DNA of 64,000 nucleotides, taken from Pisolithus tinctorius. Its lineage: Eukaryota > Basidiomycota > Agaricomycetes > Boletales > Pisolithaceae. The stretch spans positions 124,001-188,000 of the forward strand of contig JANFAH010000057.1 of NCBI GenBank assembly GCA_024663395.1, given 5' to 3'. This document shows, in pieces, positions 13,221-23,883 of the stretch. The position numbers were made by a program, and so were the translations under genes. The notes under the pieces are model-generated. The model made no database searches and was not told the origin of the DNA. It saw nothing but the letters and a program-made list of their open reading frames with translations. The number at the start of each line of letters is the position of its first letter. Position 1 is the stretch's first letter.

Positions 13221-13485
13221 CGCCAACGACAAACGTGCGCTTGACGTCGATGGCGACCATAATTGATTAATTGATTACTACCACCCCTGACTACTGCTAT
13301 GTAATGGCACTTGACGTTTCCATTTCTTAACCTTCACCTTTACAGATTTTTTCTCGATGCACAGGGAATCCTTGTAAGTTAGCCCGGCACCGTTGACACA
13401 CGCTCCTTTTCTCTGTAGACCAACGCTCGCTACATCCCGACACTCCTTTCATGTTCCTTGTGGTAGCCTGGCAGCCAACACGCCC

Positions 13486-14544
13486 ATGAATGCAGTTGCT
13501 GCTCATTCGCGACCCCGCAGGCGCTTCATGCTGCCGGGCACCAGCCAGACAACGACCATTATCGTCGTCGTCGTCTGTGCCATCGGCGTCCTCGCACTTT
13601 TGTACGTGTTCTTCCGCCTGACGAGACGCCGTTGGGGTCGCAAATCGGTGCCGCTGCCTCCCGTGCAGCCAATCGCTTACGAAAGACAACAACTGGCCCA
13701 GCTTGCTGAACGGAACGCTATGTCCCTCACGCCGACTTACCCATCGCGTTTTTCCACCCCGGAGGACTTCTCGCCTTGCGGGAGCGATTTTTCTCTACCG
13801 CCAAACAGGGAATATATAAGCTCCCCCTCTTCCTCCTGCCGGCTCTCCCCCTTGCTTGATACCTTACCTTCGGGCAACGTTATCTTGACGGATTTTCCGA
13901 CCCTCTCTCCTTCAAATGGACAGGCGGGCGAACGTCTCGTACCAAGGGCCTCGATGTACGACGGTCGGAGGAACAGCGGTAGTTCTGTCGGTTCTGGGTC
14001 CCTGAGGCCACCATCGACGATTCACAGCTCGACATCTCCTTACGGACCTTCTCGTGTAGCCCGTCGCAGTCATTTGCAATCGATAACTTCACATCATAGT
14101 ACCAATACCAGGCATACGATCGTTGGCTTACCTCACAGCCGACACAGTCCTGTGCAAATCGTCCTCCCCACACCTCTAGCACCTGCCATGGCACCATATC
14201 TCAGCGGGTCCAGATCGAGCGAAAATATTCGGGATTTAAGTGCTGCTGAAAGTCGGGGTCGCACGCGTCTTAGTGTTGCAGACCCGTGGACCCACACATT
14301 ACACCAGTTCGGAAGCGATGGTCACCTATGTAGGTCTCCCTCCGAGGCTCATACCGATAATGCGTACTGACTTCCGACTCGAGATTCTACCCGCGCCGCA
14401 GTTCGTCGGCCAGCTACGGCTTCGCTGTCCCGTCTAAAAGATCCATCTTCAACCCACCATATCACACCTGGTCCGAGAGATCCGCCTGTTTTTCCTTCGT
14501 CCCCCTTAGTCCCTGTCGAGCACAATGCAAGGGGCCCACCATGA
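13486..14544 (+). CDS. Single-pass membrane protein with long Ser/Pro-rich cytosolic tail
   Basis: Not recognised as a named family. Residues about 22-45 form one transmembrane helix (IIVVVVCAIGVLALLYVFF) followed by a stop-transfer basic patch (RLTRRRWGRK). The remaining 280 or so residues are low-complexity Ser/Pro/Arg, like many basidiomycete single-pass proteins. The reading frame seems to end at 14370, but removing an intron at 14330-14401 (GTAGGT to CCGCAG, with a CTGAC branch site) rejoins the same frame and extends it through TASLSRLKDPSS to a stop at 14544. The start is the first in-frame ATG before the helix. Divergent from the PXA gene with 265 bp between starts. Confidence 0.7.
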
Positions 14545-14815
14545 GATGTTTTCGTGTCGCATGCCCTGACACTCTAGCATCTTTACCATATTTATTGTTT
14601 ATTTGCAAGACTACATATTTTATTTTATCTTGTCAATTGGTCTCGGACGGTATATGGAGAAATAACGTGGTCATGAGGAAAGTAGTCGATATGATCGGGT
14701 CCAGATTACCCGGGTGTTTATCTTTGCTCCGTTTATGTAGTGACTCGAGGCGTATTATAAAAAAAATTACGAGGCGAGGTTGTCTCAGCAACTGTCCCTT
14801 CTAAATCGCTATCAA

Positions 14816-16510
14816 ATGCTTCTGTCCCGACTTCCTTCGGCGCCTCTGCGACTTGCAACCACCTCGTCAGCGCGTCTTCCATGGCTTGTGGTCACCGCAG
14901 CGAGGAGACACATGTCCAAGGGCGTCGGAGTAGATCCCACGACGGGCGAGGCCATCGGGACGGACTCTGCTGATATTGAGGTGCTTTTTTTTCTTCGTCC
15001 ACTCCCTCCTCGCAGACGATGTCTGACTCCCGTTGCAGCCGTCCCTACTCACCATAACGCGTACTATGGCACCCAGAGAACTCCCTCCATCCTCAAAATT
15101 ACTCTTTGGCCGACATTTTGTACGTGCAATTTTCTCTCGAACGCGTGTCCAGCTTACACGCGGTCTTCCAGTCGGACCACATGCTGAAGATCCGGTGGAC
15201 TGAGGCTAGCGGCTGGGACGCACCTTCCATAGAGCCATGTAAGTAATCTCCATCAGTCTACCACCGACTGCAATGTGCTTATCACACCGCGGAAGACGCC
15301 CCCCTCAACATATTGCCAAGCGCAACCGTACTGCACTATGCTCAGGCCATATTCGAGGGCATGAAGGCATACAAACATCCAACAGGCACCGTCACCATGT
15401 TCCGACCTGACATGAACATGAAGCGGATGAATACGAGCGCACGGCGTTTAGCATTACCTGTCAGTCTCCCAGACCTGGGTGCAAGGAGAGCGCGTTTAAT
15501 GAAACCTTTACTCAGACCTTCAATGGGAACGCTCTTATCGAGTGTATGAGACAACTCATTGCCCTCGAACGCCATTGGATACCGACGGAACCAGGACATA
15601 GTCTATATATCCGGCCCACTTTGAGTGCGTGTCCATTCTGACATCTCCTGACGACTTTCAACCAACGGGTGATATTGTTCACTCAGTTGGAACAAATGGC
15701 ACTCTCGGTGTGCAGCCGCCCACTGAGGCTCTACTCTTTGTCATCTGCAGTCCCGCCGGCCCTTACTACCCTCAAGGTTTCAAGCCAGTGCCTTTGTACG
15801 GCACAACGGAGTATATCCGTGCTGCCCCTGGCGGTCAGTTCATTGGTCATGTAATTTGACTGTTCTCCCACACCTTGGCCTTCCTAACGCAGGCACCGGT
15901 GCTTACAAACTCGCTGCCAACTATGCGCCAGGCGTAATAGCACAGAAGATGGCTGCAAAGGCTGGCTATGCTCAGAATCTCTGGCTTCACGGGCCGGAAC
16001 ATTACCTGACCGAAGTGGGCACGATGAACCTGTTCGTTGCTCTCAAGGGCGAGGACGGAGGTGAGTTCCGGTGTCAACCCGGTTACAAATATGTTGCCCT
16101 CTGCTACTCTAACACGCATCTATTCAGTAACTGAACTCGTCTCGCCACCGCTAGATGGGATGATCCTTCCGGGAGTGACTCGTGACTCTGTGCTCACGCT
16201 CGCTCGGAACCACGTCTCCGGCAAGAAACGACTTCCTGGGCTTCCGGATAAGCTCAAAGTTTCCGAGCGGCCGATTACAATGGGTGAGGTTAAGACCGCA
16301 GCTGAGACTGGTCGCCTCGTTGAGCTCTTCGGGACGGGTACTGCATGCGTCGTCACTCCTGTGGAGAAAATTGGATACCTCGGTAGCGATGTAGTTATCC
16401 CTACGGGCGAGGACGGGATGGGTCCATTGTCGAGGCCACTCTGGACTGAGCTCACGGGCATTCAGACGGGTGAGATTGAGAGCGAGTGGAACTTTGTGGT
16501 CACCAAGTAG
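14816..16510 (+). CDS. BAT1: Branched-chain amino acid aminotransferase, mitochondrial
   Basis: PLP enzyme (fold type IV) interconverting Leu/Ile/Val and their 2-oxo acids. The N terminus is a mitochondrial presequence (MLLSRLPSAPLRLATTSS to RRHMSKG). Motifs are ATVLHYAQAIFEGMKAY, FRPDMNMKRMN, the PLP-lysine segment GTGAYKLAANYAP, and EVGTMNLFVAL in the cofactor region. The C terminus has RPITMGEVK and the GTGTACVVTPVEKIGYLG loop. About 400 residues in eight exons. The intron after SIEP must end at the AAG near 15297, giving YAPLNILPSAT; an earlier AG would insert extra residues. Its stop is 77 bp before the next gene on the same strand. Confidence 0.95.
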
Positions 16511-16587
16511 AGAGATTGTAAATCTGATTGATCAGCTTGGGATCCATTGGTTCTTGGTGTCTATCAGCTCATAGCTTTTGGAGCAGT

Positions 16588-17754
16588 ATGAAGGTCGCTC
16601 TGTCGGTTCGAGCATATCCATATGCCAGACGAGCGCAGCTGCTCCCCAGGCTGTTTCCGACACCGTTTCGCCAGTTATTCTCGTCCTTGTCTCGCGATGT
16701 TGAAGCTGCGCTAGGCGCTGGCCAGCGCCCTTCTGGGGAACTTGGCAGATTCGTCAGAGAGTATGAACAACGTTCTGCAACGGTCCTTCAATCCCAGTTG
16801 CCAATAGAGCACACCCCCTGTCTGACCAGGAAGGTCGACGTCAGCTCACCCGACTCCGGGGCGGTGCTTATCGTGCACGCATTGGACTGTGGTCGGGCTG
16901 GTGTGAAGAAAACAATCGGGAGTGGTTTTGCCATACAACCACGTCCTGCCAGTTCGTCGGGCGAGGACACAACGGTGCTGACTTGTGCACACACGCTAGA
17001 AGAGGTGTTTTACGAAGTTACATACGATCGCCCTAAGTACTGACTTGGAGTGTGTTAGATCGTTCAAATCGCGTCTTCGCACTCAGAGTCAGATCAGGAT
17101 CGTGGCGACAAACACCCGTACTCTCGCTCAGGCAGTTGGGTGATATCAGAAGTTGATGGACAATCCACTATGGAACCTCTCCGCTCCGTACTGTCTGCTA
17201 TACGACACGCGGATCTCCTCCTCCTATCCGTGCGGAGTCGCTTGCCCCTGCGTACTCTCCCCGTCTCACCTTTCCCTGCGACCGTCGGCTCGACCGTGTA
17301 CGTTCACTTTGTGTTGGCCGAGAAACCTGAATCCGTTGACCACGAGTGGTTTCCCTGGGTCGGGGGAACATGGAGGACTTGGATGCCCTGCACGGTGACA
17401 GGCTACAAAGACCGTCGAGGAAGAGTTGCCCAGGTATGTTTCCAGCAAGTATTTAGCTCACGTGATGACCGCAACTAACGATGATATATTGTCCTGAACC
17501 CAGGCCGGAACGTACGACGAACTAACACAGATGACCTTCTACCCGGCGCCGCCTCCAGGTTCCAGTGGCGGGCCCATCGTCAACGAGTGTGGGACTGTTG
17601 TTGGCATCACGCTTGGATCGATGAGAGAATATGGCCAGCCGCAACACCAAGGATGGGGAGTGCCAGCGCAAGATATTTACGAGGTGAGCCAGATCATCGT
17701 TGTCCGTGCGTGAGCTGAACAGTGCGCTAGATGTTCACTCTAATAGCGAGGTAG
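16588..17754 (+). CDS. Trypsin-fold serine protease, probably mitochondrial
   Basis: Chymotrypsin-fold (S1/HtrA-like) peptidase with a complete triad in order: His in LTCAHTLEE, Asp in IRHADLLLLSV, Ser in PGSSGGPIVN. The N terminus is Arg-rich and lacks acids for about 35 residues (MKVALSVRAYPYARR and on), like a mitochondrial presequence. No PDZ domain follows, unlike HtrA2/Nma111. Exons join as EE/IVQIASS, VAQ/AGTYDE and DIYE/MFTLIAR; the last exon is only eight codons long including the stop. About 335 residues. It may be a basidiomycete-type peptidase rather than a named orthologue. Confidence 0.75.
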
Positions 17755-17932
17755 TCGGGTATTACTTAGTGTAGAGTAGCACTTGCTTAGTCATGTATTA
17801 TCCGCGCCACTCTCGAGAAAAGTCAGCGAAACCAAAGTCAAAGGCACGCTCGCCATCGTCGGCGCCGTTCTGCTCGTCGTCCCAGCCCCCGCCTAGTCAG
17901 TCGTGTGCACAGTCGCAGTTGGGTACTGGAAG

Positions 17933-20708
17933 ATGCTCTCTGATCCGTCTACGGCGCCTCACCTCAAACAATGGCTAGTCAGGACGCTCGAACCCATGTA
18001 CGTGTTTGCTGGCAACCGGTGTGCTTTCGCTGACTTGGATAATGTTGTCTTGTAAATCGCAAGATGTGACGCCGAGCCAGGGGCTCTTGCGGATTATGTT
18101 CTTGCTCTGCTCAAACACAATGTACCAGAAAGCGAGATGCGAAAGGAGCTTACCATACAGTTGGACGAATTCCTTGAGAAAGGTACGTAGTCCTTCCTCC
18201 CCCCTTCCTCCTACTTGTATCGTCCGCTCACACATTCTACAGAGGGTCCTCCGTTTATAGATACATTATTCACCGTCCTTCGGACTAAATCTTATCTTCC
18301 TTACGACAACACCCTTGCCTACCCTTCCTCGTCCACCCATCACCCCAACGACGTTGGAATTCCTATACCGCTTGATGGCTTAATACAAAACAACTCCACG
18401 TCCTCAGAACGAGGACAGAAACGCAGTCTCGAATACGATGACCACCGTCCCGTCAAAGGACCTCGTTTAAGTGCGAGCGGCCCGTTTTCGCGCTATTCCG
18501 ACGCTCAGGACTACCGCGTTTGGGAGGACAGGAGCGACAAGTCAGGTATGGGAGGCGTGAACGGGCAGCGAATCCAGTCGTACCAACCACCCGACCGGAG
18601 GGGGATATGTCGAGATTATCACAGTGTGTATATTCCTTACCCTCCTGCGCATCCTCTCACGCGCTTAACGCGACCTTGTTCTTCTTCTAGAAAACGGGTA
18701 CTGTGCTCGTGGTGCCCTTTGTAAATACAGTCACGGTGATGACGCCTTTGTTCCTTCCCAATTGTTCCCCATGAATGGGTCAGGTCCACTGCCTTTCTTG
18801 CCCATGTTCCCGCCGTTCGCGATACCTGGTCCTAGCGCAGCTTACGACCCGCACGAGGCACGCATGGACATGCGACCTGGCCCCGGAATGATGGATATGA
18901 ATGGTCGAGCTCACCAACGTCCCCCACTCATTCCCAGAGCACATCAAGAAGAACATTCACGCTCGAAAAGCACCGGGGAATTGCCTGTAATACAGGATCT
19001 CACGCCTCAAGACGCTGCGTTATTGAAAACGTCGCCTCAACCAGGACAGAGCGCCATCCAGGACGCCCTCTCTGTACAACAGCAAAGCGAGGATTTGGAT
19101 GTGAACATGGTCCTGGAGGGAGACACGACAAGTCCTTCCGCACGCGACATGCGCATTGGATTTGAACCTAGAGGTGCACGAGGCGGGAGGGGAACTTTCG
19201 CGGGGAACGTTCAAAACTTCCGTCCAGGAAGACGAACAGATAAAACCCTCGTCATCGAGAAGATCCCACACGACAAGCTGTCGCTTGATGCTGTTAATAG
19301 TTGGTTCAAGCGGTTTGGAACCGTAACCAACGTTGCCATCGACGTGCACAACGCTAAGGCGCTTGTCAGCTTCTCGGAACACCACGAGGCAGTTGCCGCA
19401 TGGAAGTCTGAAGATGCAGTTTTCAACAACCGATTTGTGAAAGTATTCTGGCATAGGCCATTGGAAGGTCACGGTCAGAAAGGTGCGCGGATGTTGGCAG
19501 CATCTGCTCCTCTCGTGGCGAGCATCTCCAGTCGACCATCAGCTTCAGCGAATGCTGCTTCCCCTCCTTCTCCTGTTCAAGCGGAAACACCGACACCTGC
19601 GCCTGCACCGACAGCCGTCCCCCCTCGCAAGCTACCGGTGTCCAATACCGCATCAGACCTCGCCACAAAGCAAAGACTTCTCGAGCAGCGGATCGCAGAG
19701 CAGAAATCTCTGATGTTGGCCTTGGCAACGGCAACCTCGGAGGAAAAGAAGCAAATCATGGCCCGGCTGCGAAAACTTGGGGAGGAAGTACAGCCGGCGG
19801 CGACCTCTGCTTCAGCTGCCGGGATACCGCAGTCACCGTCGCCCGCCGCAGGACGAGCGACCAGTGATACTCCTCAGGCATCTGACCATGAGCAGAGGGA
19901 AAGGGAGCGGTTAGATAAGGAACTCGAACTTCACAGTGCAACCTCTGGCCGAGAGTCCACGGAGGAGTTGCAGGCCAGGCTGGCAAAACTGAGAGAAGAG
20001 GTATGAGTATATTTACATTATGTTTACACGCCGTTTCTCACTCGCCATGTCTGTAGGCTGCAACCTTGGGCATAACGGAATATGGGTCTCCCGCGCCTGG
20101 AGCCTACCGATCTTACAGGGGGCGTGGTCGTGGAGGTCGTAGTTTCCACCGGGGTGCGGGAAGAGGCGGCCCTCCTCGAGGCAGCATGAAACTGGACAAC
20201 AGACCCAAGCAGTTACTCATAAAGGCTGTTGCAGATGATGCAGTGCCAGCCGTACGTAGTTGGTTTGAGGTGAGGATACTCGTTCCCTGATCTGAGCCAC
20301 TACCATACTGAAACTCTTGTGGGTCATTACCAGACAACTGGTCAGTTGGAATCCGTTGATACTGTGGATGGTAACGTTGTCGTTGGTTTCCGCACGAGAG
20401 CAGCGGCGGAACAAGTACGTTCGGGTCTGACTTCCATCTTTGTGCTTCCTCTGAGCAACTGTTTTTCTCAGGCTCTTGCCAAAGGCAACGACATACCTTC
20501 CATCGGCACCGTACAGGTTACTTGGCATACCGCCCAACAACGGCCGAGTTCTGGCTCGCAAGCGCCGGCGTCGTCTGGGCAACAAACCGACAAAGGTACT
20601 GGTACTGAGGAACCTATACGAGATTCCCCTCCGTCACCTCGCCCGCAAGAGGAAGAGGTTGTTTCGAGTGGATGGGGTGATGCTGGCGAGGATGGCATGG
20701 GATTCTAA
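17933..20708 (+). CDS. RBM26/27-like RNA-binding protein (PWI-like, CCCH finger, RRM)
   Basis: Nuclear RNA-binding protein resembling RBM26/RBM27 (fission yeast Rmn1-type), linked to nuclear RNA decay adaptors. Domains in order: an N-terminal PWI-like helical domain (LKQWLVRTLEP, DYVLALLKHNV, ELTIQLDEFL); a CCCH finger with C-x8-C-x5-C-x3-H spacing, split by an intron (GICRDYH/KNGYCARGALCKYSH); a Pro/Gly/Met-rich linker; an RRM (TDKTLVIEKIPHDKLSLD, ALVSFSEHHEAVAAWKS); a coiled-coil Gln/Glu stretch (QRLLEQRIAEQKSLML); an RGG-like patch (GRGRGGRSFHRG); and a second RRM-like strand region (KQLLIKAVADDAVP). It ends GWGDAGEDGMGF. About 815 residues in seven exons. Confidence 0.87.
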
Positions 20709-22400
20709 TTGCATCGTAGAAAGAGTATCTTTTGCTGCGAATATCCTTATTTCCGCCCCTTCCTATGTGCATATCTGGTCTGCTGCTTTGTTCTCTCAGC
20801 TCACAATTTATTCTTGGCGTGAGGTGGACATCCATGTTTCCTAACACATCAGCTGTGGAGCCACCAGAGTGAAAGTTGAACATGTGTTCCTGTTTTAAAT
20901 CAATCACCAGCTGCATCAGTGAAATTAGATTTTGGCTTGTCTGGCATGAAGGACCTACTGTAAGAGCCTGGCAGGAGCATTTTCACCATGGTCACAGTGA
21001 AATGAAACTGGAAACTAGCTAGGCAATTGCACTTCCATACAGCCAAGATTGGGAATTTTTATAGTGGCAAGATGGATGTGCAGCACATACAGTTGAACCC
21101 CCTCTTAACCCATAATTCTTACAAGAGATGCCTTGTAGGTAGGTAGCATTGGAAGCTAAGGGCTAAGGATAGTGTGTGAACTGTCTGTACAAATTTGCTA
21201 AGTTCTAAGTAGCTATGATATCAAGGCAGAACCACTTTGATTATGATGATAGTCACTTTACCTCCAGGATGGAGTAAGACCCATGCATATTGCTGATGAT
21301 GGATATGCAATAGTATTGTGTATAACTGTCCATGAGCATCTGTAAAATGGCTGAAATCTGCCAGTGTGCTGCAGGAGACCTCAAAGACATGTCACTGAAA
21401 AATGATTGCCAGCCAATTTCTTGAGATAAACTGACTTGGTGTCTACATGTTCAACCAGCTAGCTAAGGGGAATGAGCATATGGTGCTTGTGGGAAGAGGT
21501 CTATGTGTACCTAGTATGCTATGGTATTCTGAGGGTTAATGCTTGAAAGGACTAGGCGAAAACCAGTAGGTTTTCCGGCCCGAAACCAAGACCCGAGTCA
21601 TCAAGCTGAGCTGTGAAGGAGGGCTGGGTGCTGAACAGGTCAGCTTCGAGCAAGACATCAAGATTGAGGACTCAGACAAACAGCTGTTGACTCAGCTGCT
21701 TTGGATGGACCATGAGAGGGAGTGGTGGGTGGGAGTGAAGAAAAACAAGAGACTAGTGTGTGGCTCAGCTGAGCCTTGAGGCACAAGTGAGAGTATGAAG
21801 AAGAGAGACGACAAGCTAACTGAATTCCTATGTGTAGACTATATTCTCAGTATTCCTGGACGCATCCTGGTCCAGGTCTGAAAGTTGTTTTGTCCCCCGA
21901 GTTTTTGCCGGACCGAAAGAGCCGGGCCAACTAGATTGGGAATCATTGCTCTTAGGTGGCCGTGTATTGGGGTTCATTTCATGCCCCTACTTGAATCATG
22001 ACGAGCGACTTGCAGCGATCTCAGGTCGAAATGGACATGGACAGCGGCGCACGTTGTTTGGTGGTTGATGTCAGTGATGATGGCGGTTCACGCCCGGTCA
22101 CCTACAACACCTCTCCATAGCGTTGAACTTTACACTACCTAAGCCATATACATAGCCTCCTGTAACATGCCGCGGGGTTATCTCTCGTGAAACTACTTCT
22201 CTACTCGTGTTTGTACTTGTAGCGTCCAGGAGCGCCCGGAGGGCTTTTGGTATGCTACATGCCTTCACTACTGAGAATTGCCAAATCTGTCATGAAACAA
22301 ATAACACCTGAGAACACAACCAATGTCGGGCTGAAACCCTACACTCTCCCCTCCAGCCTACAAAGTCCGAATAGTACTTGGTTAATCTGCTGAGACCGAG
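20709..22400. other. Gene-free stretch, 1.7 kb
   Basis: No coding sequence recognised. 20818-21930 is compositionally unlike the rest of the window (see the next entry). 21930-22400 has normal CpG content and should contain the promoter of the acetyltransferase gene. Confidence 0.7.
20820..21930. mobile_element. Probable methylation-decayed transposon relic (CpG desert)
   Basis: From the CpG at 20818 to the next at 21557 there is not one CG dinucleotide in 738 bp, while TG and CA are abundant. 21558-21930 has only a handful, mostly in GC-rich motifs near the end (CCGGCCCGAAACC near 21575, GCCGGACCGAAAGAGCCGG near 21906). Flanking genes have CpG every 10-15 bp. Loss of CpG to TpG/CpA is the mark of long-term cytosine methylation of silenced transposons in basidiomycetes. 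No reading frame, clear terminal repeat or target-site duplication was found, so the element type is unknown. Confidence 0.55.
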
Positions 22401-23663
22401 ATGGACCTTTCCTCACTCTCCCTCTTCCCAGCCACTCCAGAACAAGTTCTGATATCTCGTAGGCGAACATGGCCCCAATGGGGTGGTAAACTGACAGAGG
22501 AACAATATCTCGAAAGGGACAGGCAGATGGATGCCATGGAGCATGCTTCACATTCCAAGCTAATAACATGGTAAGGTCCCAGCACCCCAAGCATGGGTGA
22601 ACCTCTTGGTATATGTTTAGAACTTCAGGGTCTTAGCGCCAAGAGACAACCCAACGACTCTGAACTTCATGTGCTCCTGTGAGACGTAAGTAGGTCCCAC
22701 AGGATACCTTGTACACTTCATGGCAAACTTCCTATCTCCAGCTTTCGTCGTCGTGGATTAGTTCGGTACCTCGGATCCAACGAACAACAGAGCGGGATAC
22801 AGGAAGTCACCTGCTACGGAATAGCCAGCGTGTACACGCCACTTGACAAGCGAAGGAGGGGATATGCTTCGCATATGATGCGACTCTTGCATTGGGTACT
22901 ATCCGGTCGCGGCAAAGATTATAACCTACCTGAGTTCCCAGTGGAATGGGGTCAACCACCCCCCGAAGTGGACGAGGCCGGGAAGGGGCTATTTTCTGCG
23001 TTATACAACGACATTGGGGGGCAATTCTACCAGAAGGCTGGACCTGGGCTCGTCGATTCAAGCGGTTGGGAAGCGAGGGATCCCATCTCCACAGTCTGGG
23101 AAGTACCTCAAGAACCTTTCGCCTCGCAATCTTGTTCAGGTTTCACGTGGCTCAAATATGAGGATCTTGGCCGACTGTGGACGAAGGATGTCCAACTAAT
23201 CAAACGTTCCATAGCGGACATGCCAACCTCGGCAGGTTTGACTGCGCTTGTATCCTTCCTACCCGATGAGGGAGTCGCTTCTTTCCAGATCAACCGCCCG
23301 ATTGTTGGAACTGAGAAAGACGTGTCTATGGACGTTTGGGGGGTCGAAAAAGACCATACAAGCACTGATCGACCCACGTATGCAGTGTGGTCAGTCGACA
23401 CACACCTCTCAGTCCCAACGCTTATCGTGATTTGCCTGCGTGCAACGGAAGAGACATTCCCCGATCTCATTCACATGATCCAGGAGGCAGCTCGTAGGCA
23501 TGGGGTATGGAAAATGGAGATCTGGAATTTACCCGAACCTCTGATGGGCCTTGCTGCACACTTCGGGGGGAAAACCTTTGAAAGAGACGAGCATTTGCCG
23601 TTCATTAAATGGTACGGTAAAGGGGACACTGCTGATATCAAATGGGTTTTCAATGAGAAGTGA
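22401..23663 (+). CDS. GNAT acetyltransferase, LYC1-like
   Basis: GCN5-related N-acetyltransferase similar to the yeast-type lysine N6-acetyltransferase LYC1, which acetylates free lysine in lysine catabolism. The acetyl-CoA loop is visible as SVYTPLDKRRRGYASHMM (R-R-x-G-Y/A motif A). The N terminus starts MDLSSLSLFPATPEQV; the two introns (AG donors GTAAGG and GTAAGT) restore LVLAPRDNPTTLNF and FRRRGLVRYLGS. The C-terminal half (WSVDTHLSVPTLIVICLR to HLPFIKWYG) is the family's second lobe. About 380 residues. Substrate is inferred from family likeness only. Confidence 0.8.
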
Positions 23664-23883
23664 GTCTTGGTGTGTAGAATGCTCGGACGTGGGTTCGCGC
23701 TGACAACGCTTTCAGGTTCTGTTGGTGCTAAAAACGTTGTACGAGCCGTTGCCTTTCAATCAGCAGTGTCTACACCCCTTTGCACCTGTCTTCATTTAGC
23801 GACGCCAAAGCAATACGGAATCCGTCAATACTATTAGATGTTACATTACCGGCCACTGCGGATAACAATAACCAACTTGGAAT

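Noticed and set aside
13393..13485. N-terminal extension of the single-pass membrane protein
   Set aside because: The extension begins with TTG, not ATG; the first in-frame ATG is 13486.
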